64,000 bases of DNA from DASYQD01 sp036005845. Lineage in GTDB: Bacteria; Acidobacteriota; Thermoanaerobaculia; Multivoradales; JAIOJS01. The notes beneath the pieces are model-generated. The model searched no databases and had not been told where the DNA came from. It saw nothing but the letters and a program-made list of their open reading frames with translations. The translations under genes were made by a program, and so were the position numbers. The stretch covers positions 41,078-105,077 of the forward strand of contig DASYQD010000166.1 in NCBI GenBank assembly GCA_036005845.1. Direction: 5' to 3'. This document shows positions 54,039 to 62,576 of the stretch, piece by piece. How positions within the stretch are numbered: the first letter of the stretch is position 1; each line of letters opens with the position of its first letter.

Positions 54039-55427
54039 GTGCGGTGGAACCGGGTGCGGCCGCGGTTGCCGCGCGGACTCTTCGCCATCCCTTTCGCGTT
54101 CGTGGCCGTGGCCTGCGGCAAGCCGGCCGCGCAACCCAACTTCGTCGTCATCTCCGTCGACACGCTGCGGCGCGATTCGCTGCGCGCTTTCGACTCGGGA
54201 GCGCCGCAGCTCCCCAACCTCGACGCCTTCGCGGCGCGCAGCGCGCGCTTCACGCGCGCTCTCGCGCCGGCGGCGTGGACGCTGCCGTCGCACGCCTCCC
54301 TGCTCACCGGCGTCTACCCCAACCGGCACGGCGCCGTGCATCGCGACGCCACCATCTCGCGCGCGGCGCCGACGCTGCCGGGCGAGCTGGTGCGCCGCGG
54401 CTACGAGACGGCGGCATTCACCGACGGCGGCTTCCTCGACGTCAGCTACGGCTTCGGGCGCGGCTTCCAGCGCTTCGACGACGCCTTGAGCCGCGGTGTG
54501 TCGGCGCTGCCCTGGCTGCCGCGCGGCGGCAAGCCGAGCCCGCCCGGCGACAGCGACCTCTTCGCGCGCGCCGCCGCCTTCCTGGCGCGGCGCACCGCCG
54601 GTAAGCCGCTGTTCCTCTTCGCGCACACCTACGCGGTCCACGACTACTACCAGGGGCCCGGGCAGGACGGCACGCGCAACCTCGACTGCCTGGTCGGCCA
54701 GGCGCGTTGCACCGCCGAGGAGTGGGCCGAGCTGGGCCGCGAATACCGCGGCGAGCTGCAGCGGCTCGACGACGCCGTCGGCCGCCTGCTCGCCGCGACG
54801 GATAGCGCGCTCGGCGGTCGCCCCACCTACGTGGTGCTGCTGTCCGATCACGGCGAGGGGCTCGACCCGGCGTCCGGCTCGACCCATCACGGCGGCACGC
54901 TGTCGCGCGAGGTGGTCACCGTGCCGCTGCTCGTCGCCGGACCGCAGGTCGACGCGCGCGACGTCGATTCTCCCGTGTCGCTCGTCGACATCGCGCCGAC
55001 GCTGCTAGCGCTCGCGGGGGTGTCGCCGAACGGCGATGGCTTCGACGGCGCGTCGCTGGCGCCGCTGCTGCGCGGCGGCTTCGGCGCGTCGCTGGCGAAG
55101 CTGCGGCTCGGCCGCCGTACGCTGCGCGCCGAGGAGCACGCCTACTGGTGGCGCGACGGCCGCCGATTCACCGCTCGGCAGGTGGGCACGCGTCCGGTCA
55201 CCGTGGGGCTGCTGCAGTCGGGCTGGTGGTACTCGCGCGGCCCCGGCGGCGAGGCGGCGGAACGGCTCGCCGGCGACGCGGCCGGCGAGCCGCCGCTCGC
55301 GGCGCTGCGCCGCGCCGCGAAGCCGCTGCTGCGCGCGCCGACCGTCGTCACCGCGCCGCACCAGGAGAGCGCCGAGCTGCGCGCCACGCTGAAGTCGCTC
55401 GGCTACGGCAGCGGCGGGGCGCACTGA
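54039..55427 (+). CDS. Sulfatase-fold (alkaline phosphatase superfamily) lipoprotein
   Basis: A 462-residue exported protein. The N-terminal signal 'LFAIPFAFVAVACG' has a lipobox-like Cys. The core has metal ligands 'VVISVDTLRRDSL' (Asp) and 'LLSDHGEGL' with 'HHGGTLSREVVTVPLLVAGP' later. At the position of the sulfatase formylglycine cysteine or serine (C/S-x-P-S-R) it reads 'TLPSHASLLTG', with Thr, as in phosphoglycerol transferases and related hydrolases. It may act on phosphate or sulfate esters of a surface polymer. GTG 54039 follows GGAAGG. It is one gene upstream of the beta-barrel and PAPS enzyme genes, in the polysaccharide region. Confidence 0.8.
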   Translation: MRWNRVRPRLPRGLFAIPFAFVAVACGKPAAQPNFVVISVDTLRRDSLRAFDSGAPQLPNLDAFAARSARFTRALAPAAWTLPSHASLLTGVYPNRHGAVHRDATISRAAPTLPGELVRRGYETAAFTDGGFLDVSYGFGRGFQRFDDALSRGVSALPWLPRGGKPSPPGDSDLFARAAAFLARRTAGKPLFLFAHTYAVHDYYQGPGQDGTRNLDCLVGQARCTAEEWAELGREYRGELQRLDDAVGRLLAATDSALGGRPTYVVLLSDHGEGLDPASGSTHHGGTLSREVVTVPLLVAGPQVDARDVDSPVSLVDIAPTLLALAGVSPNGDGFDGASLAPLLRGGFGASLAKLRLGRRTLRAEEHAYWWRDGRRFTARQVGTRPVTVGLLQSGWWYSRGPGGEAAERLAGDAAGEPPLAALRRAAKPLLRAPTVVTAPHQESAELRATLKSLGYGSGGAH

Positions 55428-55469
55428 CGGCTCGTGATAGCTTCCGCGCCGCCGCGACGACCTGATGAG

Positions 55470-56792
55470 ATGCAGATGATCGAGCTCCGTCCCGAGCCCG
55501 CACCCACGCCCGTGCGTGCGGATCGCCGCTCCTCCGAGTCCCGCTTCCGGTTCGCGGCCCCGCTCGCCCTGCTCTTGACGTTCGCGATGGCGCTGCCTGC
55601 CGTGGCTCAGTACCGCCCGGCCGGCGCCGATCTCGAAGCGCCCACCGACCGCAAAGACGAGCTCCAGAAAGCCATGGAGCAGGCGCGCTGGCACCTGGGT
55701 TCGATCCGCGTCGCACCGTGGATCGGCCTGCGCAGCCTCGACTACGTTCGCGAGCTCGACAGCAACGGCCGGCAGCAGAAGGGCGACGTCACCCTCACCG
55801 CCGGCGCCGGTCTCAAGGCTTACCTTCCGCTGGGTACCCACGGAGTCGCCACCGCCCACGCAGTGCCCGAATACACGTGGTGGCAGCGGCAGGACGAGCG
55901 TAACAGCGCGGTCGGGCACTACGGGCTCGGCCTCTTCGCCTGGCTCAATCGTCTCGAAGGCGAAGTCACCGCGCGGCGCGCCGAGGATTCCAGCTTCTTG
56001 AGCTCCGACCTGCTGGTGCGCGAGCCCATCCGTATCGATGAGGTCGCCGTCAAGGCGCAGGTGCGTGTGCTCGGCTCGATCGCCGTCTTCACCGGCGCCC
56101 ATTCCAGCCGCACCCGCGTCGAGGCCACCTCCAGCCTCGAGGCCACCGATCCGGCGCTCGCTCTCGACCGCGATGCCGCCGAAGTGCGCGCCGGTCTGCG
56201 CTACCTGTTGCGCGGCAAACGCGGCTACCTCGGCGGCGGCGTCTTGAAAGAACGCACCGAGTTCCAAGCCGCCGATACCGCCCGCTCCAACGAAGGCAGC
56301 TCCTGGTATGCCGAAGCCCTGCTACGCGGCAACCATGCCGACGCGCAGGTGCAATATGACCAACGCGACCTCGAGCCTGACGGCAGCACCTTCCCAGGCT
56401 ACAGCGCGGCCAATGGCATGGCCTCGTTGACGTTGCATCCCGGATGGCGCGTGCGCTACCAGTTCTACGGTCAGCGCGCGCTGCGCTACTCGGCAGTCGA
56501 GACGGATCGCTTCGTCGAGGAGCAGCGGGCCGGCGCCGCCATTCGTTTCGTCCTCGGCGAGGGTCAACTACAGGTCTTCTACGAGAGCGGCGACGACGAT
56601 TACTTCGGCGACATCGACCGCCACGAGAACGTCGAGGCCTACGGCGCGTGGGTCGATCTCCACGTCCGTCGCCTCAACCTGCGCCTCGGCGGCCGGACGA
56701 CGACCTTCAGCTCCGACGTGGCGGCTTCGCGCGAGGTCAAAGAGCTGCTGGGTGGGATCTCGCTGACCTTGGGCCAGCCCGGCGATTGGTAG
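55470..56792 (+). CDS. Outer-membrane beta-barrel protein, polysaccharide-region
   Basis: A 440-residue protein. A hydrophobic export signal lies at about residues 29-47 after a charged start ('LALLLTFAMALPAVAQ', cleavage near AVAQ). The rest consists of alternating beta strands, many ending in aromatic residues ('GDVTLTAGAGLKAYLPLG', 'LFAWLNRLEGEVTARRAE', 'YSAANGMASLTLHPGWRVRYQFYG', 'VDLHVRRLNLRLGGRTTTF'), consistent with a transmembrane barrel. No family name can be given. Barrels of this kind sit next to exopolysaccharide genes and may export or anchor the polymer. ATG 55470 is used; GTG 55434 is in frame. The end overlaps the likely start of the next gene. Confidence 0.68.
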   Translation: MQMIELRPEPAPTPVRADRRSSESRFRFAAPLALLLTFAMALPAVAQYRPAGADLEAPTDRKDELQKAMEQARWHLGSIRVAPWIGLRSLDYVRELDSNGRQQKGDVTLTAGAGLKAYLPLGTHGVATAHAVPEYTWWQRQDERNSAVGHYGLGLFAWLNRLEGEVTARRAEDSSFLSSDLLVREPIRIDEVAVKAQVRVLGSIAVFTGAHSSRTRVEATSSLEATDPALALDRDAAEVRAGLRYLLRGKRGYLGGGVLKERTEFQAADTARSNEGSSWYAEALLRGNHADAQVQYDQRDLEPDGSTFPGYSAANGMASLTLHPGWRVRYQFYGQRALRYSAVETDRFVEEQRAGAAIRFVLGEGQLQVFYESGDDDYFGDIDRHENVEAYGAWVDLHVRRLNLRLGGRTTTFSSDVAASREVKELLGGISLTLGQPGDW

Positions 56793-58480
56793 CCCACCTC
56801 CTCTGCTTGCCGGCGCGCGCGGCCGAGCTGCGGGGGCGGTTGCGCGACCTGCCGTCGTGGGAGTTGACGCCGCGGCAGCTCTGCGACCTCGAGATGCTGG
56901 CCACCGGCGCCTTCGCGCCGCTCACCGGCTTTCAGGGGCGCGCGGCCGCCGAGTCGGTGGCGGCGTCGATGCGGCTGCCCCAGCGTGCAGACGGCGGCGG
57001 TGAGTTGTGGCCGATCCCGGTGACGCTCGACGTCACGGCCACGGTGGCGGAGGCCGCCACCAAGGCCGGCTCGCTCGCGCTGCGCGACCCCGAGGGCCTG
57101 CCGCTCGCCGTGCTCGCCGTCGAGGAGGCGTGGGAGCACGACCGCCAGGGCGAAGCCGAAGCGGTCTACGGTACGCTCGACCCTACTCACCCGGGCGTCG
57201 CCCATCTCTTCCATCGCACCAACAACGTTTCCCTCGGCGGCAAGGTCGAGGCGCTGCAGCTGCCGCCGCACTACGACTTCGTCGAGCTGCGCGAAGGGCC
57301 ACAGCAGACGCGCGAGGCGTTCGCGGCGCTCGGCTGGACGCGCGTCGTCGCTTTCCAGACTCGCAACCCGATGCACCGCGCCCATTTCGAGCTGACGCAG
57401 CGCGCGGCGCGCGAGCGCGACGCTCATCTGCTGATTCACCCGGCCGTAGGCATGACGCGCCCGGGCGACCTCGACCACTACACGCGCGTGCGCTGCTACC
57501 AGGCGCTGCTCGGCCGCTATCCGGAAGGGCTGGCACGCCTGGCGCTGCTGCCGCTCGCGATGCGCATGGCGGGGCCGCGTGAGGCGCTGCTGCACGCCAT
57601 CGTGCGCAAAAACTTCGGCTGCACGCACTTCATCGTCGGCCGCGATCACGCGGGACCCGGCGTCGACGAGCGGGGGCGGCCGTTCTACGGCCCCTACGAC
57701 GCGCAGGAGCTGGTGGCGAAGCACGCCGCCGAGGTCGGCATCGAGATGGTGCCCTTCCGCGAGATGGTCTACGTCGCCGACGAGGACCGCTACCGCCCCG
57801 AGGACGAGGTGCCGGCGGGCGCCCGCACGCTGCAGCTCTCCGGCACCCAGCTTCGCCGCCGGCTGGCCGAGGGCGCCGAAATCCCCGAGTGGTTCACCTT
57901 CCCGGAGGTGGCGGCCGAGCTGCGCCGCACGCATCCCGCGCGCGCCGATGGCGGCTTCACCGTCTTCTTCACCGGCCTCTCCGGCGCCGGCAAGTCGACC
58001 ATCGCCAAGGTGCTGCAGGTGAAGCTCCTCGAGCACGGCGGCCGGCCGGTGACGCTGCTCGACGGCGACCTCGTGCGCAAGCACCTCTCCTCGGAGCTCG
58101 GCTTCTCCAAGGAGCACCGCGACCTCAACGTACGCCGCATCGGCTTCGTCGCCTCCGAGATCACCAAGAACGGTGGCATCGCGCTGTGCGCACCGATCGC
58201 GCCCTACGACGCCGTCCGCAAGGAGGTGCGCGAGCTGATCGCGCCGCTCGGCGGCTTCGTGCTGGTGCACGTGGCGACGCCGCTCGAGGTGTGCGAGGAG
58301 CGCGACGCCAAGGGCCTCTACGCCAAGGCGCGGGCCGGCATCATCCCCGCCTTCACCGGCGTCTCCGACCCCTACGAGGCGCCCGCCGACGCCGAGGTCG
58401 CCGTCGACGCCGCGACCATGAGCCCGCTCGAGGCCGCGGACGCCGTGCTGCGGCACCTGCGTGCGGCGGGCTACCTCTAG
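56786..58480 (+). CDS. Bifunctional sulfate adenylyltransferase/APS kinase (PAPS synthase)
   Basis: A 564-residue fusion. Residues about 1-385 are ATP sulfurylase, which makes APS from sulfate and ATP: 'TGAFAPLTGFQG', the motif 'FQTRNPMHRAHFEL' (His197 and His200) and 'GRDHAGPG'. Residues about 386-564 are APS kinase, making PAPS: P-loop GLSGAGKST at 397-405, 'DGDLVRKHL', and 'GLYAKARAG'. The fused order is the Aquifex/animal-like arrangement. The TTG at 56786 overlaps the upstream stop. The usual PHGG start of ATP sulfurylases is missing, so the N-terminus may be a little short or start at another codon. PAPS feeds sulfotransferases or assimilation; no reductase is in the window. Confidence 0.9.
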   Translation: MVAHLLCLPARAAELRGRLRDLPSWELTPRQLCDLEMLATGAFAPLTGFQGRAAAESVAASMRLPQRADGGGELWPIPVTLDVTATVAEAATKAGSLALRDPEGLPLAVLAVEEAWEHDRQGEAEAVYGTLDPTHPGVAHLFHRTNNVSLGGKVEALQLPPHYDFVELREGPQQTREAFAALGWTRVVAFQTRNPMHRAHFELTQRAARERDAHLLIHPAVGMTRPGDLDHYTRVRCYQALLGRYPEGLARLALLPLAMRMAGPREALLHAIVRKNFGCTHFIVGRDHAGPGVDERGRPFYGPYDAQELVAKHAAEVGIEMVPFREMVYVADEDRYRPEDEVPAGARTLQLSGTQLRRRLAEGAEIPEWFTFPEVAAELRRTHPARADGGFTVFFTGLSGAGKSTIAKVLQVKLLEHGGRPVTLLDGDLVRKHLSSELGFSKEHRDLNVRRIGFVASEITKNGGIALCAPIAPYDAVRKEVRELIAPLGGFVLVHVATPLEVCEERDAKGLYAKARAGIIPAFTGVSDPYEAPADAEVAVDAATMSPLEAADAVLRHLRAAGYL

Positions 58481-58592
58481 CGCGCCGACCTCGGCAAGGG
58501 AATGCCGCCGGCCGGCGGGGCGTTCTCGTTCAGGCAACGCAACCGTCGAGGGCTCAGCCGCTTGGCCGCGCCGGGCGGTGGTCGGCGGCTGC

Positions 58593-58598
58593 TACAAT
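58593..58598 (+). promoter_or_regulatory. Possible -10 element before the polysaccharide genes
   Basis: TACAAT in the 212-base gap between the PAPS synthase stop (58480) and the NusG-like GTG at 58693. It would give a leader of about 90 bases, suitable for antitermination control. No convincing -35 hexamer is seen at the right spacing. A perfect GC palindrome (CCGCCGGCCGGCGG, 58505-58518) follows the PAPS gene and could be a weak terminator. Confidence 0.3.
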
Positions 58599-58692
58599 CA
58601 GCACCATCCCGAGCGACGGCGGAACGCATCCTCACCCGCATCTGCATCGAGGGCGTCAGACCAGCGAGCGCAGCCAAGTCCCTAGTGACCCA

Positions 58693-59343
58693 GTGCCCCT
58701 ACTGAAACGCGAGCCCGAGATCTGGCCGGCGAACCTCTTCGGCGAGGCCGGCGGCGACGCCGTCGACCCGGCAGCGGCGCATGCTTCGGCGGCCATCCAC
58801 CGGCGGCCGCGGCCGGCGCTCGTCGGCGGCGTGGCGCGCGAGACGGACCGCTGGTGGGTGGCGCACACGCGGTCGCGGCAGGAGAAGGCGCTCGCTCGCC
58901 ACTTGCTGCACTGCGAAGTGCCCTACTACCTGCCGCAACGCGAGCACCGGCTGCGCGCCGGCGACCGCTGGCGCTCCTCCCACGTGCCGCTCTTTCCCGG
59001 CTATGTGTTCTTCCACGGCGACCTCCAGGACCGGCTCTTCGCGCTGCGCAGCAACGTCATCGCCAAGCTCATCCCGGCGCCGGCGCAGGGCGAGCTGCAG
59101 ACGCAGCTGCGCTCGCTCTGGCTGCTGCAGATGACCGGCGAGCCGCTGGTGCCGCATCCGTATATCGCGCCCGGCGACGAGGTCGAGATCCTCGCCGGCG
59201 CGCTGCGCGGCTACCGCGGCGTGGTGCTGCGCGACAAGGGCCGGTTTCGCCTCGTGGTGTCGATCACGCTGCTGCGTCAATCGGTGGCGACGGAGATCGA
59301 CCGCGACGTGCTGGCGCCGGCCGCGCTGCGGAAGGTGGGGTGA
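58693..59343 (+). CDS. NusG-like transcription antiterminator (UpxY/RfaH type)
   Basis: A 216-residue protein with a NusG N-terminal domain (about 60-165: 'RWWVAHTRSRQEKALARHLL', 'HVPLFPGYVFFHGD') and a KOW domain at the C-terminus (about 160-210: 'YIAPGDEVEILAGALRGYRGVVLRDKG'). Paralogues of this kind (UpxY, LoaP, RfaH) bind RNA polymerase and let it read through long polysaccharide operons. It is the first gene of such a run here, and the position supports the role. GTG at 58693 is the likely start. The first 55 residues are a variable extension. Confidence 0.85.
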   Translation: MPLLKREPEIWPANLFGEAGGDAVDPAAAHASAAIHRRPRPALVGGVARETDRWWVAHTRSRQEKALARHLLHCEVPYYLPQREHRLRAGDRWRSSHVPLFPGYVFFHGDLQDRLFALRSNVIAKLIPAPAQGELQTQLRSLWLLQMTGEPLVPHPYIAPGDEVEILAGALRGYRGVVLRDKGRFRLVVSITLLRQSVATEIDRDVLAPAALRKVG

Positions 59344-59366
59344 GCCGGGCGAGCTTTGAAACAAAC

Positions 59367-59416
59367 GGGCGCGCGCGGGCGCGCCTTCGTTGATCATTGG
59401 GCGCGCACGGGCGCGC
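59367..59416. repeat. Four GGGCGCGC octamers in two 10-bp-spaced pairs
   Basis: GGGCGCGC starts at 59367, 59377, 59399 and 59409, all on the plus strand. Each pair is spaced 10 bases, one helical turn, and the pairs are 32 apart. The first pair also forms a hairpin (GGCGCGC, loop GCGG, GCGCGCC; 59368-59385) followed by TTCGTT, so it may be a weak terminator or attenuator between the antiterminator and glycosyltransferase genes. A binding-site array or a chance GC repeat are alternatives. Confidence 0.45.
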
Positions 59417-59498
59417 AACTGATTCGCGTTTCGGAGGCGGGCGACGGCGCCGCCAGACGGGGATGGTCGGGTTCAGATCGGTTGGAACAGATCGCGAC

Positions 59499-60713
59499 AT
59501 GACTCCCGAAGAAGGTGCCCGGACACCCAAGGGGGCGGAGCCTGTCTCGGCGAAAGCGACCGGGATGGACGGCGGCGCGCGGCCACGGCTGCTGTTCGTC
59601 TCGGCGGGTCTCTCGCCGCGCGGCGGCGGCATCGCCATGGCCGGGCGGCTGCAGCTCGCGGCCACGCGCGAGTGGGTGAAGCGGCGAGGCAGCTCGCTGC
59701 GCCTGCTCACCCTCGGCGAGCCCGCGGACGTGCCGCCGGGAGTCGAAGGGGCGGCGTTCGCCGGTAATCGCGCGGCGCTCGCGCGCGCGGTGTGGAAGGC
59801 GCAGCTGCTCGACGGCTATCGGCGGCACGTCTACGACTTCCTGGGGGTCGCCCGCATCCAAGGAGTGCTGCCGCGGCGGCTGCGCGCGCGCTACCTGGTC
59901 TACGTCTACGGCATCGAATGCTGGCGGCCGCTGCACGGCAGCCGTCGCCGCGCCCTCGACGGGGCCGCGGTGCGGCTCGCCTGTTCGAGCTACACCGTGC
60001 AGCGGCTTCGGCAAGCGAATCCGGACGCACCCGCGGTGGTGCCGCTCCACCTGGCGCTCGGCGACGAGGTGCCCACGGCCGGTGCTGATGCCGCGCTGCT
60101 CGCCGGCCTCGGCGATCGCGTGGTGCTCATCGTCGGCCGGTTGGCCCCCGGCGAGCGTTACAAGGGACACCAAGAGCTGATCGCGGCGGTGGCGCGGTTG
60201 CACGGCGTACAGCTCGTCGTCGTCGGCGAGGGCGAGGATCGCGACCGTCTCGCGGCGCTCGCGGCCGCGCTCGGTATCGGCGACCGCGTTCGCTTCACCG
60301 GCTTCGTCGAAGGCCCGACGCTTGCCGCGCTCTACCGCCGTTGCGCGCTCTTCGCCATGCCCAGTGACGGCGAGGGCTTCGGCTTCGTCTACCTGGAAGC
60401 GATGCGGGCCGGCAAGCCGTGCATCGCGCTCGCCGACTCCGCGGCGGCGGAGATCATCGTCGACGGCGAGACCGGTCGCCTGGTCGAACGCGGCGTCGAG
60501 CCGCTCGCCGCGGCGCTCGTCGAGCTGCTCGACGACCCGGCGCGCGCCGCGGCCTGGGGCGCCGCCGGGAGGGCGCGCTGGGAGCGTCACTTTCGTGCCG
60601 ATGCCTTCCATGCCCGCTTCGCCGCTCGCCTCGACGCGCTCGCGGGCTGGGCGCCGGAGAGCGGATCGATGGAAGCCGAGAGCGGCGCCTTGGCGGCGGC
60701 GCGCGCCCGCTAG
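59499..60713 (+). CDS. GT4-family glycosyltransferase
   Basis: A 404-residue GT-B-fold glycosyltransferase. The N-terminal domain has 'LLFVSAGLSPRGGGIAMAGRLQL' (nucleotide-sugar transferase type opening, near residues 28-50). The C-terminal domain has 'LIVGRLAPGERYKGHQELIAAV', 'RVRFTGFVEGPTLAALYRRCALFAMPS' and the retaining EX7E motif in 'DGEGFGFVYLEAMRAGKP'. It should add a sugar to a growing lipid-linked glycan. ATG 59499 is used, with ATG 59565 as a shorter choice. It lies 155 bases after the antiterminator gene and 18 before the amidotransferase gene. Confidence 0.88.
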   Translation: MTPEEGARTPKGAEPVSAKATGMDGGARPRLLFVSAGLSPRGGGIAMAGRLQLAATREWVKRRGSSLRLLTLGEPADVPPGVEGAAFAGNRAALARAVWKAQLLDGYRRHVYDFLGVARIQGVLPRRLRARYLVYVYGIECWRPLHGSRRRALDGAAVRLACSSYTVQRLRQANPDAPAVVPLHLALGDEVPTAGADAALLAGLGDRVVLIVGRLAPGERYKGHQELIAAVARLHGVQLVVVGEGEDRDRLAALAAALGIGDRVRFTGFVEGPTLAALYRRCALFAMPSDGEGFGFVYLEAMRAGKPCIALADSAAAEIIVDGETGRLVERGVEPLAAALVELLDDPARAAAWGAAGRARWERHFRADAFHARFAARLDALAGWAPESGSMEAESGALAAARAR

Positions 60714-60731
60714 CACCGAGGAAAGCGAACC

Positions 60732-62576
60732 ATGTGCGGCATCAACGGCGCCTTGCGCCTCTCCTCGCACGCTCCCGCGCTCGATCGCGACGAGCTGCTG
60801 CGCACGCGCGCGCACCAGGCGAGCCGCGGACCCGACGGTGTCGGGCTGTGGATGGCGGACGACGGTCGCGTGGCGCTCGCCCACAATCGCCTTGCCATCC
60901 TCGACCTCTCCGACGCGGCGGCACAGCCGATGAGCTTCGCCGGCGGCCGCTACCGGATCACCTACAACGGCGAGCTCTACAACTTCCGGGAGCTGCGCCG
61001 CGAGCTGGTCGCCGAGGGCGTTCGTTTCGCCACCGCGAGCGACACCGAGGTGATCCTCGCTCTCTACGCCCGCGACGGCGCGGCGATGCTGTCGCGTCTG
61101 CGCGGCATGTACGCGGTCGCGCTCTGGGACGACGAAGCCAAGACGCTGCTGTTGGCGCGCGACCCGTTCGGCATCAAACCGCTCTACTACACGAGCGATG
61201 GCGGCGTGCTGCGTTTCGCCTCGCAGGTCAAATCGCTGCTCGCCGGCGGTGCGCTCTCGACGCAGGTCGACCTCGGTGCGCTCGCCGGCTTCCTGGTCTG
61301 GGGTTCGGTGCCCGAGCCGCGGACCATCCGGCAGTCGGTGCGGGCGCTGCCCGCGGGCCATTACCTGCGCGTCGAAGGCGGCATCGTCGGTGCGCCCGTG
61401 CGCCACTACGTCCCGGTAACCGTCGACGGCGCCGCCGCCGGGAGCCCTGCGATGCCCTTCGCCGAGGCACTTGCCGACTCGGTGGCCGCGCACCTGGTCT
61501 CCGACGTGCCGGTGGCGGTGTTCCTCTCGGCTGGCCTCGATTCCGGGTTGGTGTCGGCGCTCGCGGCGCGGCGCCATCCCGATCTCGCCACGCTCACCGT
61601 GCGCTTCTCCACCTTGCGCGGAACGCCGAACGACGAAGGACCGCTGGCAGCCGAGGTGGCAGCAACGCTCGGCGCGCGGCACCTGGAGCTCGAGGTCGGC
61701 GCCGAAGAGCTGCGTGCGATGTGGCCGGCGGCGCTCGCGGCGATGGACCAGCCGAGCATCGACGGCTTCAACACCTACGTCATCGCGCAGGCGGCGCATC
61801 ACGCCGGCTTCAAGGTGGTGCTCTCAGGGCTCGGCGGCGACGAGCTGCTGGGCGGGTATCCGTCCTTCCGCGACCTGCCGCGGCTGCTGGGCGCCGCGCG
61901 CGCGGCGGGCGCGATTCCCGGCATGCGTACCTGGGTGCCGCGCCTCGCGAGCGCGGCCGGGAGGCCCAAGGGCGCCGGGCTTCTGCGCTACGGCGGCACG
62001 CTCGCCGGCGGCTACCTGCTTCGCCGCGGCCTCTTCCTGCCCGAGGAGCTGCCCGCGCTGCTCGGCGAAGAGGCGGCCGAGGAGGCGCTGCGCACCTACG
62101 ATCCGCTCGCCGACGCCGACGCCGCCCTCGCCGAGCCGGCACCGTTCGGGCTCGAGGCGGCCGCGGCCGATCCCTGGCTGGCGGTACATCAACTGGAGAC
62201 GGCGCGCTACCTGCGCCACCAGTTGCTGCGCGACAGCGATTGGGCGGCGATGGCGCACTCGGTCGAGCTGCGCGTGCCGCTGGTGGATCCGTGGTTACGG
62301 GAGCAGGCGGCGCGCCACGGCTTCGCGCCGGCGCGGCGCGACGGCAAGGCGGCCGCCGTGCGCGCCGCCGCCCCCGAGCTGCCGGCGGCGCTCTTCGCAC
62401 GCCGCAAGACCGGCTTCTACGCGCCGATCGCCGAAGCGCTGGAGGCCGGCGCCGCCGCGCTTTCGCACGGCGCCCGCTCGCGGCGCCTCGCCTTGCGCGT
62501 GCTGCGCGAGCAGGGCGTCGAGCTGCCCGCCGGCGCGCTTCGCGCGGCACCGGCGGCGGCGGAGGCCATGGCGTGA
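60732..62576 (+). CDS. asnB: Asparagine synthase-like glutamine amidotransferase
   Basis: A 614-residue protein with an N-terminal glutaminase domain starting MCGING (nucleophile Cys2) and 'RGPDGVGLW', and a C-terminal synthetase domain with the ATP-binding 'FLSAGLDSGLV' (266-271, SAGLDS where SGGxDS is canonical) and 'GLGGDELLGGY'. In polysaccharide loci such AsnB proteins amidate uronic acids or other sugars rather than making asparagine, and this is the more likely role here. A good site (GAGGAAAG) precedes the ATG. The stop overlaps the flippase GTG as GTGA (62573-62576). Confidence 0.88.
   Translation: MCGINGALRLSSHAPALDRDELLRTRAHQASRGPDGVGLWMADDGRVALAHNRLAILDLSDAAAQPMSFAGGRYRITYNGELYNFRELRRELVAEGVRFATASDTEVILALYARDGAAMLSRLRGMYAVALWDDEAKTLLLARDPFGIKPLYYTSDGGVLRFASQVKSLLAGGALSTQVDLGALAGFLVWGSVPEPRTIRQSVRALPAGHYLRVEGGIVGAPVRHYVPVTVDGAAAGSPAMPFAEALADSVAAHLVSDVPVAVFLSAGLDSGLVSALAARRHPDLATLTVRFSTLRGTPNDEGPLAAEVAATLGARHLELEVGAEELRAMWPAALAAMDQPSIDGFNTYVIAQAAHHAGFKVVLSGLGGDELLGGYPSFRDLPRLLGAARAAGAIPGMRTWVPRLASAAGRPKGAGLLRYGGTLAGGYLLRRGLFLPEELPALLGEEAAEEALRTYDPLADADAALAEPAPFGLEAAAADPWLAVHQLETARYLRHQLLRDSDWAAMAHSVELRVPLVDPWLREQAARHGFAPARRDGKAAAVRAAAPELPAALFARRKTGFYAPIAEALEAGAAALSHGARSRRLALRVLREQGVELPAGALRAAPAAAEAMA

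Noticed and set aside
58505..58518. Perfect palindrome CCGCCGGCCGGCGG after the PAPS synthase gene
   Set aside because: No loop-stem balance or T run to support a terminator; such short GC palindromes are expected by chance here.
61527..61544. SAGLDS instead of SGGxDS in the asparagine synthase-like protein
   Set aside because: An Ala at this position is, to my knowledge, common in amidotransferases of polysaccharide loci, so it is not treated as inactivation.
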